This document shows, piece by piece, positions 6,894 through 16,431 of a stretch of DNA of 47,483 nt. The stretch's first letter is position 1; each line of letters begins with the position of its first letter. The DNA is taken from positions 1 through 47,483 of the forward strand of contig WFNH01000007.1 of assembly GCA_015488685.1 (NCBI GenBank), written 5' to 3'. The DNA comes from Marinosulfonomonas sp. Its GTDB lineage: Bacteria > Pseudomonadota > Alphaproteobacteria > Rhodobacterales > Rhodobacteraceae. The notes beneath the pieces are model-generated. The model worked only from the letters and a program-made list of their open reading frames with translations, did not search any database and was not told the origin of the DNA. The translations under genes and the position numbers were made by a program.

Positions 6894-7661
6894 ATGAGCC
6901 AGCCTATGAAAATTGCATTTGTCGCCAGTGATGTGGACAGCGCCCAAGAGGCGTTGGCCGAACTTACGGCGAAATACGGTGTGCATGAACCTAAGGATGC
7001 CGATGCGATTGTGGCGCTGGGCGGGGACGGGTTTATGTTGCAGACGCTGCATAAAATGCAACCCTATGCGCGGCCGATTTACGGCATGAACCGTGGCACC
7101 GTCGGTTTTTTGATGAACGCCTATTCGGCGGATGGGTTGGAGGAGCGGCTGAAACAGGCCGAAGAGGCGGTGATCAACCCGCTGGCGATGCGGGCGGTGT
7201 GCCGGGATGGATCAATTCACGAAGCACTGGCGATCAACGAGGTATCCTTGCTGCGGGCCGGTCAGCAGGCGGCGAAATTGCGCATCACGGTGGATGGCAA
7301 GCCGCGTCTGGATGAACTGGTCTGTGACGGGGCGCTGGTGTCCACCCCTGCCGGATCGACCGCTTATAACTATTCTGCGCATGGGCCGATCCTGCCAATC
7401 GGCTCGGACGTTCTGGCATTAACGGCGGTGGCGCCGTTCAGGCCGCGACGCTGGCGCGGGGCATTATTGCCCAAAACCTCGACCGTGCGTTTTGATGTGC
7501 TAGAGGCGGATAAACGGCCGGTGATGGCAGGCGCAGACAGTCAGCCGGTGCGCGATGTGGTATCGGTCGAAGTGCGCAGTGAACCAGCGATCAAGCACCG
7601 CATTTTGTTTGACCCGGGCCACGGTTTGGAAGAGCGATTGATCCGCGAACAATTCACCTAG
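6894..7661 (+). CDS. nadK: NAD kinase
   Basis: A 255-aa ATP-NAD kinase that makes NADP from NAD in the cytoplasm. The GGDG motif is at residues 43-46 (ALGGDGFML), followed by [10 protein letters not shown], the NE pair in AINEVSLLR and the glycine-rich [17 protein letters not shown]. Together these form the nucleotide and substrate sites. Length is a little short of the E. coli enzyme but usual for alphaproteobacteria. The ATG at 6894 follows AAAGGAAAAAGCCCG. An in-frame start at 6813 lacks a site and adds unrelated residues. Its last 8 bp overlap the end of the convergent response-regulator gene, so the two transcripts are antisense at their ends. Confidence 0.95.
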   Translation: MSQPMKIAFVASDVDSAQEALAELTAKYGVHEPKDADAIVALGGDGFMLQTLHKMQPYARPIYGMNRGTVGFLMNAYSADGLEERLKQAEEAVINPLAMRAVCRDGSIHEALAINEVSLLRAGQQAAKLRITVDGKPRLDELVCDGALVSTPAGSTAYNYSAHGPILPIGSDVLALTAVAPFRPRRWRGALLPKTSTVRFDVLEADKRPVMAGADSQPVRDVVSVEVRSEPAIKHRILFDPGHGLEERLIREQFT

Positions 7662-9048
7662 GGACAGGGCCTGTCTTTTTCCATGCCTCCACTTTGCGAT
7701 AGATCGTCGATGGCGACACGTCCAGAACCTTTGACGCCTTGGGGATCGAGCCGTCGAAATAGGCTATGGTTTCCTCGATGACTTGCCGTTCGATCTCGGC
7801 CAGTGTTTTGCCGATCAACCCGTCCAACCCTGTGTTGGATGTTTCTTGCGGCTGGGACGTCTGAAGCGGGATTGCGGGTGTGTAAATCAGTTCATCCTGT
7901 AGATTGTCAGGCAACATATTCATGGTTACCTGCGGGCCGTCATTCATAACCACTATCGTGCGCAGAACGTTTTTCATCTGGCGGATATTGCCCGGCCACG
8001 GCAATTCGCGAAACAGAGACTGGACCTCGGGGGACAGGCGCTGGAACTGTTTGCTCTCGATCTCGGCGTAGTTGCGCAATTCGGTTTCGGCCACTTCCAC
8101 CACGTCATTGTCGCGATCACGCAGCGGGGGCAGATGGATTGGTACCACATACAGGCGATAATACAGATCCTCGCGGAACCGGCCCTGCCGGACCTCTTCC
8201 ATCGGGTCGCGGTTCGATGCACAGATGATACGCACGTTCACCTTTTGCGGATGCGAAGCCCCGACAGGCTGAATCGAGGATGTTTGCAAGAACCGCAGCA
8301 GTTTGGCTTGCAAATTCATGTCCAACTCGCAGATTTCATCCAGAAACAACGTGCCGCCATCGGCCACGGCGGCGGCCCCCGGTTTGTCGGAAATCGCGCC
8401 GGTGAAAGACCCTTTCAGGTGGCCGAAAACCTCGGATTCCAGCAGGTCGGACGGGATCGCACCGCAATTCAATGGCACAAAAGGCCCCGAGGCGCGGTTG
8501 GAATGATCATGCAACGCTTGCGCACAGATTTCTTTGCCGGTCCCGCTTTCCCCTGTGATGAAAACCGTTGCCATGGATCGGCTGACAGACCGGATTTTCT
8601 TGTAGACCTGCTGCATCGCAGTGGAGGAACCAATGAAACTGCCAACCGGTTCAATCGAACCACCGTTTTTATCTGCCGGCAATGCGGTATCGGTCAGGGC
8701 GGTTTCCACAGCATGAAGAAAGCGTTGCTCATTGAACGGTTTGACCAGAAATTCATAAGCACCGGCGCGCATGGCGTCGACAGCACGGTTGATCGAGCCA
8801 TTGGCCGTGATGACGATGAATTTTGCGTCCGGTTTCAGGGCCAGACAGTCTTTCATCAGGTCCAGCCCGTCCCGATCCGGCAGCATCAGGTCCAGCAAGA
8901 CAACTCGTGGCTTTTCACTGCGAAATAAGTCCAGACCATCCTTGGCTGTAGCTGATGTTTTGACAGTGTGCCCGCCGCTTTCCAGCACGGATTTATAGAT
9001 CATTTGCAGGGAAGGCGTATCTTCGATCAGAAGTAATGGTTTTGTCAT
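7654..9048 (-). CDS. LuxO-like sigma-54-dependent response regulator
   Basis: A 464-aa NtrC-family activator. The receiver domain (about 1-120) has the acidic pocket at Asp10, phospho-acceptor Asp53 (LLDLMLPD) and Lys103. The AAA+ domain carries Walker A GESGTGKE (166-173) and Walker B GGTLFLDE (231-238). The C-terminal Fis-type helix-turn-helix ends with [18 protein letters not shown]. The loop that contacts sigma-54, usually GAFTGA, reads GSFTGA at 213-218. Domain order and the SPSTIYRK helix resemble Vibrio LuxO. Its ATG overlaps the stop of the upstream kinase gene by four bases, so the two form a translationally coupled phosphorelay. Confidence 0.9.
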   Translation of the reverse strand: MTKPLLLIEDTPSLQMIYKSVLESGGHTVKTSATAKDGLDLFRSEKPRVVLLDLMLPDRDGLDLMKDCLALKPDAKFIVITANGSINRAVDAMRAGAYEFLVKPFNEQRFLHAVETALTDTALPADKNGGSIEPVGSFIGSSTAMQQVYKKIRSVSRSMATVFITGESGTGKEICAQALHDHSNRASGPFVPLNCGAIPSDLLESEVFGHLKGSFTGAISDKPGAAAVADGGTLFLDEICELDMNLQAKLLRFLQTSSIQPVGASHPQKVNVRIICASNRDPMEEVRQGRFREDLYYRLYVVPIHLPPLRDRDNDVVEVAETELRNYAEIESKQFQRLSPEVQSLFRELPWPGNIRQMKNVLRTIVVMNDGPQVTMNMLPDNLQDELIYTPAIPLQTSQPQETSNTGLDGLIGKTLAEIERQVIEETIAYFDGSIPKASKVLDVSPSTIYRKVEAWKKTGPVPR

Positions 9049-10574
9049 TCTGCCACCTCTGCCCGCGCATTTTGTTCGTGATCAATAATCTGCAACAGCC
9101 GGGAAATCCCGCGATCTGCCTTTGCACTTAATTCGGAAATCGCATCCTGATCAAGCTTGTGCGCGGCCGAGTTGAGCACCTGCGCAAGATTTTGCAGATG
9201 TTCGGCCCCGACAGCCCCGGCAAGCGAGATCAAGACATGGGTCTGGGCGCGCAATTGTGCCTGATCCATTTTCTGCAAGGCCTGTGCCATCTTTTGCTGC
9301 ACATTGCCCAGATCGCTGGCCAGCCGCGTTAGCAATTCCTGTGCACCTGCGGGACCGGCAATGGTAAGCAGGCGGTTCAGGCGGGTGGTATCCATCTCGA
9401 CTGTGGTTTGGTCATCAGTTGGGATGTGGGCCGGTTGCTCATCCGGAAACAGCAAGGTGGTGATCGATTGCCCCAATGCTTCGATGCTCATGATTGGTTT
9501 GGCAAGTATCCGGTTGGCACCTGCACGGTAGATTGCCTCGCGGTTTGATCGCAGAACAAAGGCGGTAATGGCCAGTATCGGCATATCCTTGTGCGGGGTG
9601 TTGCCCGAACGCAGTGTGTTCATGACGTCGATTCCGGACAGGCGTGGCATATCTATATCGATCAGGGCCAGATCAAAGGTTTCCCGTTCCAGCCAGTTCA
9701 GCGCCTCGACGCCATCGCGGGCGATTTCATATTCCGCCCCCATTGCATCCAGCATCTGTGCAAGGATCAGCTGGTTGGTTTCATTGTCTTCGGCCAACAG
9801 AACCTTGATGTCTGTCAGATCGGGCAGGGTGGCCCCTGTATGCGTTGCCGTTTCGTCATGCCACGCCTCATAAGGCAGGCTTAGCGTTATGCAACTGCCG
9901 CCTTTCTTGCGGTTTTCGACGCGCAAGGCCCCGCCCAGTTGATCGGCAATTTCCTTGGCAATGTGCAGCCCAAGACCTGTGCCGGGCTTTTTCGAGCTGT
10001 CCGGGCGGCCATTATACTGGAACAGTTTTCCCAGCGCCTGATCGGAAAATCCCGGCCCTTCATCCGTAACGATGAAACATAATTCATCCGGGTTGCACAT
10101 CTTGACCTTCAGGGCGACTTTGCCGCTGTCGGTATATTTGATCGCATTGCTCAGAAGGTTGGAAAGGATGCGTTCCATCGCCATCCGGTCCAGTGCGACA
10201 AGGTTGGGCACGCTGGATTGAACCGTGATTTCAAACGAGATATTCTTTTCCTGCGCCCGCCCTGCCCAACGCAGGCGGATATTCTGAAGCAGGCGCAACA
10301 GTTGCAGGTTGCTGGAAATCGCCTCGGTTGCGCCGGTACTTTCGGCTGTGCGTGAAAGGGCCTCTTCGGTCAGCCGTGCCAGAACCTCGCTTGATGTGCG
10401 GACGCGTTCCAGTTGCAGGCGGGTGGTGGGGTCCAATGCGTCCAGATCAACCAGCCTTAGCCCCCCAATCACATCGGAAATAGCAGAACGGATGTCATGC
10501 GACAGCAATGTCAGCTGTGCCTGGTCCTCGTTCTCGGAAACCTGTGAAACCGGAGAGCTGGGCGCGGTTATCAA
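9045..10574 (-). CDS. Sensorless hybrid histidine kinase with receiver and Hpt domain
   Basis: A 509-aa soluble phosphorelay protein without membrane segment, PAS or other input domain. It starts almost directly with the H-box (LLSHDIRSAI, His26), then the ATPase domain with N-box LLSNAIKYT, G1 DEGPGFS and G2 GTGLGLHIAKE. A receiver follows (LLAEDNETNQ, acceptor Asp in LIDIDMPRLSG). The C-terminal Hpt domain has its histidine in QTHVLISLAGAVGA. Such a protein would pass phosphate His-Asp-His to a separate receiver, here most likely the LuxO-like protein encoded next with an ATGA overlap. The signal must come from a partner protein or direct cytoplasmic ligand, since no sensor is visible. Confidence 0.88.
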   Translation of the reverse strand: MITAPSSPVSQVSENEDQAQLTLLSHDIRSAISDVIGGLRLVDLDALDPTTRLQLERVRTSSEVLARLTEEALSRTAESTGATEAISSNLQLLRLLQNIRLRWAGRAQEKNISFEITVQSSVPNLVALDRMAMERILSNLLSNAIKYTDSGKVALKVKMCNPDELCFIVTDEGPGFSDQALGKLFQYNGRPDSSKKPGTGLGLHIAKEIADQLGGALRVENRKKGGSCITLSLPYEAWHDETATHTGATLPDLTDIKVLLAEDNETNQLILAQMLDAMGAEYEIARDGVEALNWLERETFDLALIDIDMPRLSGIDVMNTLRSGNTPHKDMPILAITAFVLRSNREAIYRAGANRILAKPIMSIEALGQSITTLLFPDEQPAHIPTDDQTTVEMDTTRLNRLLTIAGPAGAQELLTRLASDLGNVQQKMAQALQKMDQAQLRAQTHVLISLAGAVGAEHLQNLAQVLNSAAHKLDQDAISELSAKADRGISRLLQIIDHEQNARAEVAE

Positions 10575-10721
10575 AGCGCTCTCCCTTCAGGGAACCATGT
10601 TTTGGCGGGGCAGTGGGTCGAAACATAATACAATACCATCCCTAGTGTTTAGGACAGAAACACAGGGAATTAAAGCAACTGACTTAATGTCAGGTTATTA
10701 CGGCCCGATCAAAGCCGGTAA

Positions 10722-12617
10722 TCAGCTTTGGCCAGGGTAGCCCAAAGTGCCCAGCGCGCCCCTGATTTCGTCCAGAATGGCCGGATCATCAATGGTGGCA
10801 GGCACTTTGAAGTCCTGCCCGTCAGCGATTTTCACCATGGTTGCCCGCAGGATTTTGCCCGAGCGGGTCTTGGGCAGGCGGTCTACCACAACGGCCAGTT
10901 TGAAGGCCGCAACGGGGCCGATCTTTTCGCGCACAAGTTTAACTACGTCTTTGACGATGTCGTCATGCCCCCGCTCGCACCCTGCGTTCAGGCACAAGAA
11001 CCCAAGCGGCAGTTGCCCCTTCAGCTTGTCCGTTACCCCGATCACGGCACATTCGGCCACATCGGGGTGGCTGGCCAGAACTTCTTCCATCGCACCGGTC
11101 GACAGGCGGTGACCGGCGACGTTGATCACGTCATCGGTGCGGGCCATGATGTATAGGTAGCCGTCCTCGTCCTTATACCCCGCATCGCCGGTTTCGTAAT
11201 AACCGGGGAAGGTTTCCAGATAGGCCGAGATGAACCGTTCTTCTGCATTCCAAAGCGTTGGCAAAGTGCCCGGCGGCAAGGGCAGTTTGATGGCAATCGC
11301 GCCCATTTCACCGGCGGGCATTTCGTTTCCTGCCTCGTCCAGAATTTGCACATCATAACCGGGCATCGCCACCGAGGGGCTGCCCAGTTTCACCGGCAAG
11401 GGTTCGATCCCCATCGGGTTGGCGGCAATCGCCCAGCCGGTTTCGGTTTGCCACCAGTGATCAATCACTGGCACGCCCAACTGGTCCTGCGCCCATGTGA
11501 TGGTGTCGGGATCGGCGCGTTCGCCGGCCAGAAACAGAGTTTCGAATTTTGACAGGTCGTATTTTTTCAGCAATTTGCCATTGGGGTCTTCGCGTTTGAT
11601 GGCGCGGAATGCTGTGGGGGCGGTGAACAGCGCCTTCACACCATATTCCGAAATGATCCGCCAGAAGGTGCCTGCATCGGGTGTGCCCACCGGCTTGCCC
11701 TCGAATACAATCGTAGTGGCGCCGTGGATCAACTGTCCGTAGGCAATATAGCTGTGGCCAACCACCCAGCCGACATCGCTGGCGGCCCAGAACACATCAC
11801 CCGCGTCGATGTTGTAGATCGCCTTCATGGTCCAGTCCAGCGCCACCAGCTGACCGGCGGTGTGGCGGATCACACCCTTGGGCTGCCCCGTGGTGCCTGA
11901 GGTATAGAGGATATAGCTGGGGTGATTGCCCGCCACCGGCACACATTCGGCAGGCCTGACCCCAAACTGGAAACCATGCCAGCTATAATCGCGGCCCTCG
12001 ATCAGTTTGGCGACCTCTTGTTCGCGCTGGAAGATGACGCAGAAATCGGGTTTGTGGGCGGCCAGTTCAATCGCTTCGTCCAGCAATGGTTTATAGTGGA
12101 TCACGCGGTTTGGTTCGACCCCGCAAGAGGCCGCAATGATAGCCTTGGGCTTGGCGTCGTCAATCCGCACGGCCAGTTCGTTGGCGGCAAATCCGCCGAA
12201 CACCACCGAATGGATCGCGCCCAGACGCCCGCAAGCCAGCATCGCCTCGATCGCTTCGGGGACCATCGGCATATAGATCAGAACGCGGTCGCCTTTCTCC
12301 ACCCCCTTGGCCCGTAGCGCACCGGCAAGGCTGGCCACGCGGGTTTGCAATTCGGCGTAGGAAATCTTGTGTTTGGTGTCGGTGACGGGGCTGTCATAGA
12401 TGATGGCGGTGCGATCGCCATGGCCGGCCTCGACGTGGCGGTCGACGGCATTGTAGCAGGTGTTGACCTGCGCATCGGCGAACCATTCGTAAACGGGGGC
12501 TTTTTCATCGAACAGCGCCTTGGAAGGCGGTTTGTACCAGCTGATGTTTTCCGCAGCCTTCATCCAGAATGCTTCGGGGTCGGATTTCCAACTGTTGTAA
12601 ACCTCGGCGTATGTCAT
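10722..12617 (-). CDS. prpE: Propionyl-CoA/acetyl-CoA synthetase (AMP-forming)
   Basis: A 631-aa ANL-family ligase that activates a short fatty acid to its CoA thioester through an acyl-AMP. Adenylation motifs are YILYTSGTTGQPKG, WWQTETGWAI and YETGDAGYKDEDG, and the acylation-controlled lysine is in LPKTRSGKILRA near the C-terminus. The N-terminal ACAS block (SWKSDPEAFWMKAA) and the length fit PrpE-type propionyl-CoA synthetases better than the longer Acs. The ATG at 12617 follows GGGAGGAATGAC; the longer in-frame start adds unrelated residues. It reads alone, downstream of malic enzyme but separated from it by two palindromes. Propionate as true substrate is inference from family shape. Confidence 0.85.
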   Translation of the reverse strand: MTYAEVYNSWKSDPEAFWMKAAENISWYKPPSKALFDEKAPVYEWFADAQVNTCYNAVDRHVEAGHGDRTAIIYDSPVTDTKHKISYAELQTRVASLAGALRAKGVEKGDRVLIYMPMVPEAIEAMLACGRLGAIHSVVFGGFAANELAVRIDDAKPKAIIAASCGVEPNRVIHYKPLLDEAIELAAHKPDFCVIFQREQEVAKLIEGRDYSWHGFQFGVRPAECVPVAGNHPSYILYTSGTTGQPKGVIRHTAGQLVALDWTMKAIYNIDAGDVFWAASDVGWVVGHSYIAYGQLIHGATTIVFEGKPVGTPDAGTFWRIISEYGVKALFTAPTAFRAIKREDPNGKLLKKYDLSKFETLFLAGERADPDTITWAQDQLGVPVIDHWWQTETGWAIAANPMGIEPLPVKLGSPSVAMPGYDVQILDEAGNEMPAGEMGAIAIKLPLPPGTLPTLWNAEERFISAYLETFPGYYETGDAGYKDEDGYLYIMARTDDVINVAGHRLSTGAMEEVLASHPDVAECAVIGVTDKLKGQLPLGFLCLNAGCERGHDDIVKDVVKLVREKIGPVAAFKLAVVVDRLPKTRSGKILRATMVKIADGQDFKVPATIDDPAILDEIRGALGTLGYPGQS

Positions 12618-12749
12618 GTCATTCCTCCCAATGATGGATGGCATGATAGTGCGGGAAGGCCCTGCCGCAAAGTATCTTTTGGTAAATTTGCAAAGTGCTG
12701 GAAAATATTCATCAGCGAATTGCAAAATTGAATATTTTCGTGATGCTGA

Positions 12750-12807
12750 CCCGGACCTGATCCGGGGCCTCTGGCAGTGAAAGGCAGGCCCCGCATCAGG
12801 TGCGGGG
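12750..12807. repeat. Pair of related GC palindromes (REP-like)
   Basis: CCCGGA-CCTGA-TCCGGG lies at 12750-12766 and GCCCCGCA-TCAGG-TGCGGGGC at 12787-12807. The loops CCTGA and TCAGG are reverse complements, so the two hairpins look like inverted copies of one element. They sit between the malic enzyme stop (12818) and the start of prpE (12617). They could terminate or stabilise the maeB transcript; neither has a T-run on the maeB side. Confidence 0.5.
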
Positions 12808-12817
12808 CGGCGCTGGC

Positions 12818-15097
12818 TCAGCCGTATTGCGCCACCGGTGTCCCCGCCAGCGCCGACATATTCAGCAGCCCACGCGCGGTGATGGACGGGGTGACGATAT
12901 GGGCGCGGTTGCCCATGCCCATCAACGTGGGGCCAACTTCTAGTCCCATACCGCGCACCTTGATGATGTTGCGCACGCCCGAGGCGGCATCTGTATTAGC
13001 AAAGATCAACACATTCGCCGCTCCTTCAAAACGGGCATCGGGGAAGATGCGGGCGCGCAATTCCGGGTCAAGCGCGGCATCGGTGTGCATTTCGCCCTCG
13101 TATTCGAAATCGCGCGGTTCGGAATCCAGTATAGCCAGTGCCCCGCGCATCCGGTTGCCGGTGTCACAATTCAAGTTGCCGAATTGCGAATAAGAACACA
13201 GTGCGATCTTCGGAGAAATTCCGAAGCGGCGCACATGGCGGGCGGCGGCGATCACCGTTTCCGCGATCTGCTGCGGTGTGGGTTCGGGGTTTACGTGGGT
13301 GTCGGCAATGAACAGCGGCCCGTCTTCAAGGATCATCAGTGACAGGGCGCCAATCGGGTGCAGCCCGTCGGTGCCCAGAATTTCGTTCACATATTTCAGG
13401 TGCCACAGGTATTGCCCGAAGGTGCCGCAAATCAGGCTTTCGGCATCGCCGCGATGCACCATGATGGCCCCAATCGCTGTCAGGTTGGTGCGCATGATCG
13501 CCTTGGCCAGATCGGGCGTGATCCCGCGCCGCGCCATGATCTTGTGATAGCTGCTCCAGTAATCGCGATAGCGGGGGTCATCCTGCGGATTGACCAGTTC
13601 GAAATCCTTGCCGATCTCCATCTGCAAACCGGCCTCTTTGCAGCGATATTCTACCACTTCGGGGCGGCCGATCAGAATTGGTTTGTCTGTGGTTTCGTCC
13701 AGCATGGCGCGGGCGGCGCGCAGCACGCGTTCGTCTTCGCCCTCGGCAAAAACGATGCGGCGGGTGGCGGTGCGGGCGGCTTCGAACACGGGACGCATGA
13801 TCAACGCGGATTTGAAAACCGAACTGTCGAGCTTTTCTTTATAGGCTTCGATATCGGCACAGGGTTTGGTGGCCACGCCTGTTTCGGTTGCGGCCTGCAC
13901 CACGGCGCTGGCGACCACGCCCATCAGGCGCGGATCGAACGGTTTTGGGATCAGGTATTCGGGGCCAAAAGTCATCTGCTCGCCCTTATAGGCCTCGGCG
14001 GCCTCGGCAGAGGTGGTGGCGCGGGCAAGGGCAGCGATACCCTCGATGCAGGCCAGTTGCATTTCGTCGTTGATCTCGGTCGCACCGGCATCCAGCGCGC
14101 CGCGAAAGATGAACGGGAAGCACAGCACATTATTGACCTGATTGGGGAAATCCGACCGGCCGGTGGCGATGATCGCATCCGGCGCAACACTGCGCACTTC
14201 GTTTGGCATAATTTCCGGTGTTGGGTTGGCCAATGCGAAAACGATCGGTTTATCCGCCATTTTCGCCACCATTTCCGGTTTCAAAACGCCACCACCGGAC
14301 AGGCCAAGGAACAGGTCCGCCCCCTCGATCACCTGATCCAGCCTGCGCAGATCGCTGTCCTGTGCATAGCTTTCCTTTTGCGGTGTCATTTCTTCGGTCC
14401 GGCCTTTGTAAACCAGCCCGGCAATGTCGCACAGCCAGACGTTTTCGCGTTTTACACCCAGTTTCAGCAGCATGTTCAGACAGGCAATCCCTGCCGCCCC
14501 GCCACCGGTGGAAACAACTTTGATATCCTCGAACCGCTTGCCGGTGACATGCAGCGCGTTGGTGGCCGCAGCCCCGACCACGATTGCGGTGCCATGCTGG
14601 TCATCGTGGAACACCGGAATATTCATCCGTTCACGGCAGATTTTCTCGACAATGAAACAATCCGGTGCCTTGATGTCTTCAAGGTTGATCGCACCGAACG
14701 TGGGTTCCAGCGCGCAAACAATATCGGCCAACCGCTCGGGATCGGATTCTTTTACCTCGATATCGAAACAGTCGATGTTGGCGAATTTCTTGAACAGAAC
14801 AGCCTTGCCTTCCATCACCGGTTTACTGGCCAGCGCGCCGATATTACCCAGCCCCAGAACGGCGGTGCCATTGGTGACCACGGCCACCAGATTGCCCTTG
14901 GCAGTGAACCGGTTTGCGCTGGCAGGATCACCCTTGATGTCCAGACAGGCCTCGGCCACGCCGGGGGAATAGGCCAGCGCCAGATCCTGACCGTTGGCCA
15001 TCGGCTTGGTCGCGCGGATTTCCAGTTTGCCGGGTTTTGGGTGCTCGTGATAGTCCAGTGCATCCTGACGCAAGCGGGTTTTCTGGGTGTCTGTCAC
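12818..15097 (-). CDS. maeB: NADP-dependent malic enzyme with phosphotransacetylase-like domain
   Basis: A 759-aa two-domain enzyme. Residues 1 to about 430 are a malic enzyme that decarboxylates malate to pyruvate with NADP (LALAYSPGVAEACLDI, KAPDCFIVEKICRER, HDDQHGTAIVVGAAATNAL and the Rossmann VVSTGGGAAGIACLNML). Residues about 435-759 are a phosphotransacetylase-type domain (FAEGEDERVLRAARAM, ALCSYSQFGN near the end), regulatory rather than catalytic in characterised MaeB proteins. Length is standard. The start is a GTG at 15097 behind AAGGAATCGCCCC. It links the TCA cycle to pyruvate and NADPH. Confidence 0.93.
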   Translation of the reverse strand: MTDTQKTRLRQDALDYHEHPKPGKLEIRATKPMANGQDLALAYSPGVAEACLDIKGDPASANRFTAKGNLVAVVTNGTAVLGLGNIGALASKPVMEGKAVLFKKFANIDCFDIEVKESDPERLADIVCALEPTFGAINLEDIKAPDCFIVEKICRERMNIPVFHDDQHGTAIVVGAAATNALHVTGKRFEDIKVVSTGGGAAGIACLNMLLKLGVKRENVWLCDIAGLVYKGRTEEMTPQKESYAQDSDLRRLDQVIEGADLFLGLSGGGVLKPEMVAKMADKPIVFALANPTPEIMPNEVRSVAPDAIIATGRSDFPNQVNNVLCFPFIFRGALDAGATEINDEMQLACIEGIAALARATTSAEAAEAYKGEQMTFGPEYLIPKPFDPRLMGVVASAVVQAATETGVATKPCADIEAYKEKLDSSVFKSALIMRPVFEAARTATRRIVFAEGEDERVLRAARAMLDETTDKPILIGRPEVVEYRCKEAGLQMEIGKDFELVNPQDDPRYRDYWSSYHKIMARRGITPDLAKAIMRTNLTAIGAIMVHRGDAESLICGTFGQYLWHLKYVNEILGTDGLHPIGALSLMILEDGPLFIADTHVNPEPTPQQIAETVIAAARHVRRFGISPKIALCSYSQFGNLNCDTGNRMRGALAILDSEPRDFEYEGEMHTDAALDPELRARIFPDARFEGAANVLIFANTDAASGVRNIIKVRGMGLEVGPTLMGMGNRAHIVTPSITARGLLNMSALAGTPVAQYG

Positions 15098-15245
15098 GGG
15101 GCGATTCCTTTTGTCGGGAAAAACAAGTTTAATGTTAAACTAGTTTTATTCCATGCAAATTACCAGCCCTGAATAGCCATTCGGCCGCGCGCTTGCAAAT
15201 TTTTGTGTCGGTGTCCACAGTGGAGATAACAACGGGAGAAAGGCA

Positions 15246-15953
15246 ATGGTGCCGGTTTTAGAGGACTATGTTCCGGGTATGATCTGGTTGTGCAGCTATG
15301 GCGTTAAATACTTTGCCGCCGAACTGGACGCGCGCATGACGGTGATCCGGCTAAGGGACGGGCGACTGATGTTGCATTCGCCTTGCGAAATCACACCCGA
15401 GATGGCGCAAGAGATCAAATCGCTGGGCGAGGTGGCTTTTATCATTGGGCCAAGCAATTTTCACTATTTGCATGTGCCCTCCGCGCAGGCGGCCTTTCCT
15501 GATGCGAAAACCTGGATCTGCCCCGGCATCGAGCAAAAGCGGCCGGATATGCAGTATGATTTCATGCTGGAAGACACAGCGCCGCAGGATTGGGCGGATG
15601 AACTGGATCAGGTGCTGGTGCGGGGCAGCCGCTGGATGTGGGAAGTGGCGTTTTTCCATCGGGACAGCCAAACCCTGATCCTTGTGGACCTGATCGAAAA
15701 CATCACCGACGCCACGCCACGGGTGAACTGGGTTTTGAAATTGTGGTGGAAGGGGCTGTTTCGCATGTGGAACAAAGCCCTGCCCGCACCGGAATACCGG
15801 ATGGGGTGGAAAGACAAAGCCGCCGCCAAGGCATCGCTAACGCGGATTTTGGCGTGGGATTTCAAACGGATCATTCTGGCGCATGGTGACCTGATCGAAA
15901 GGGATGCGCGACAAGTGGCCGAAACGGCCTGGGCCAGCGTGTTGGGGAAATAG
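15246..15953 (+). CDS. DUF4336 protein (metallo-beta-lactamase-like, uncharacterised)
   Basis: A 235-aa cytoplasmic protein of the DUF4336 family. The opening block PGMIWLCSYGVKYFAAELDARMTVIRL, the short FIIGPSNFHYLH segment near residue 70, and TLILVDLIENI and RIILAHGDLIER further on match the family. The fold is probably a reduced metallo-beta-lactamase fold; HYLH and AHGD keep two histidine-containing turns, but the full HxHxDH signature is missing. A good GGGAGAAAGGCA ribosome site precedes the ATG. It lies 67 nt upstream of cdd, in the same direction, so it may open the nucleoside-salvage operon. Function unknown. Confidence 0.75.
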   Translation: MVPVLEDYVPGMIWLCSYGVKYFAAELDARMTVIRLRDGRLMLHSPCEITPEMAQEIKSLGEVAFIIGPSNFHYLHVPSAQAAFPDAKTWICPGIEQKRPDMQYDFMLEDTAPQDWADELDQVLVRGSRWMWEVAFFHRDSQTLILVDLIENITDATPRVNWVLKLWWKGLFRMWNKALPAPEYRMGWKDKAAAKASLTRILAWDFKRIILAHGDLIERDARQVAETAWASVLGK

Positions 15954-16020
15954 TGCGCCGGATGCCCTTGCATCCCGCCGCTGTCAGGCGCAAAATCCGG
16001 CTAAACGTAAAGGATATCCC

Positions 16021-16431
16021 ATGTCATTGCTAACAGCCGCCACAAAGGTGCGCGAAAACGCCTATGCCCCCTATTCCAAATTCAAGGTTGGGGCGGCGGT
16101 CCGCGCGGGGTCGGGTAAGGTCTATGTGGGCTGTAATGTGGAAAATGTCGCCTATCCGGAGGGCACCTGCGCCGAGGCAGGTGCGATTGCCGCGATGGTG
16201 GCGGCGGGGGAAACCGAACTGACCGAGGCGCTGGTGATCGCGGACAGTCCTTTGCCGGTGTCGCCCTGTGGCGGATGCCGTCAGAAGCTGGCGGAGTTCG
16301 GGGCGCCTGATGTGAAGGTGACCATGACCACGCTTGCCCAGAATACATCTGAAATGACGCTGACAGAACTGCTGCCGGGTGCCTTTTCCACGGACCACAT
16401 GGAAACGGACCACATGGAAGGGGAAAGCTGA
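16021..16431 (+). CDS. cdd: Cytidine deaminase
   Basis: A 136-aa homotetrameric-type cytidine/deoxycytidine deaminase, making uridine in the salvage pathway. Zinc ligands Cys50, Cys83 and Cys86 and proton-shuttle Glu52 are present (TCAEAGAI and PCGGCRQ), with substrate contacts NVENVAYPEG just before. AAAGGATATCCC precedes the ATG. The C-terminus is odd: a 15-bp unit is repeated in tandem, giving TDHME twice before the stop. The stop shares one base with the deoA start (TGATG), so translation is coupled. Confidence 0.93.
   Translation: MSLLTAATKVRENAYAPYSKFKVGAAVRAGSGKVYVGCNVENVAYPEGTCAEAGAIAAMVAAGETELTEALVIADSPLPVSPCGGCRQKLAEFGAPDVKVTMTTLAQNTSEMTLTELLPGAFSTDHMETDHMEGES
16390..16419 (+). repeat. 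In-frame 15-bp tandem duplication in cdd
   Basis: The 15-bp unit acggaccacatggaa occurs twice back to back (16390-16404 and 16405-16419), adding five residues to the cdd C-terminus. A slippage duplication is the simplest origin. Confidence 0.85.

Noticed and set aside
13358-15172. 604-aa frame on the plus strand opposite maeB
   Set aside because: It is antisense to a clear malic enzyme and shows the repetitive Gly/His/Gln-rich composition typical of shadow frames in GC-rich genes.
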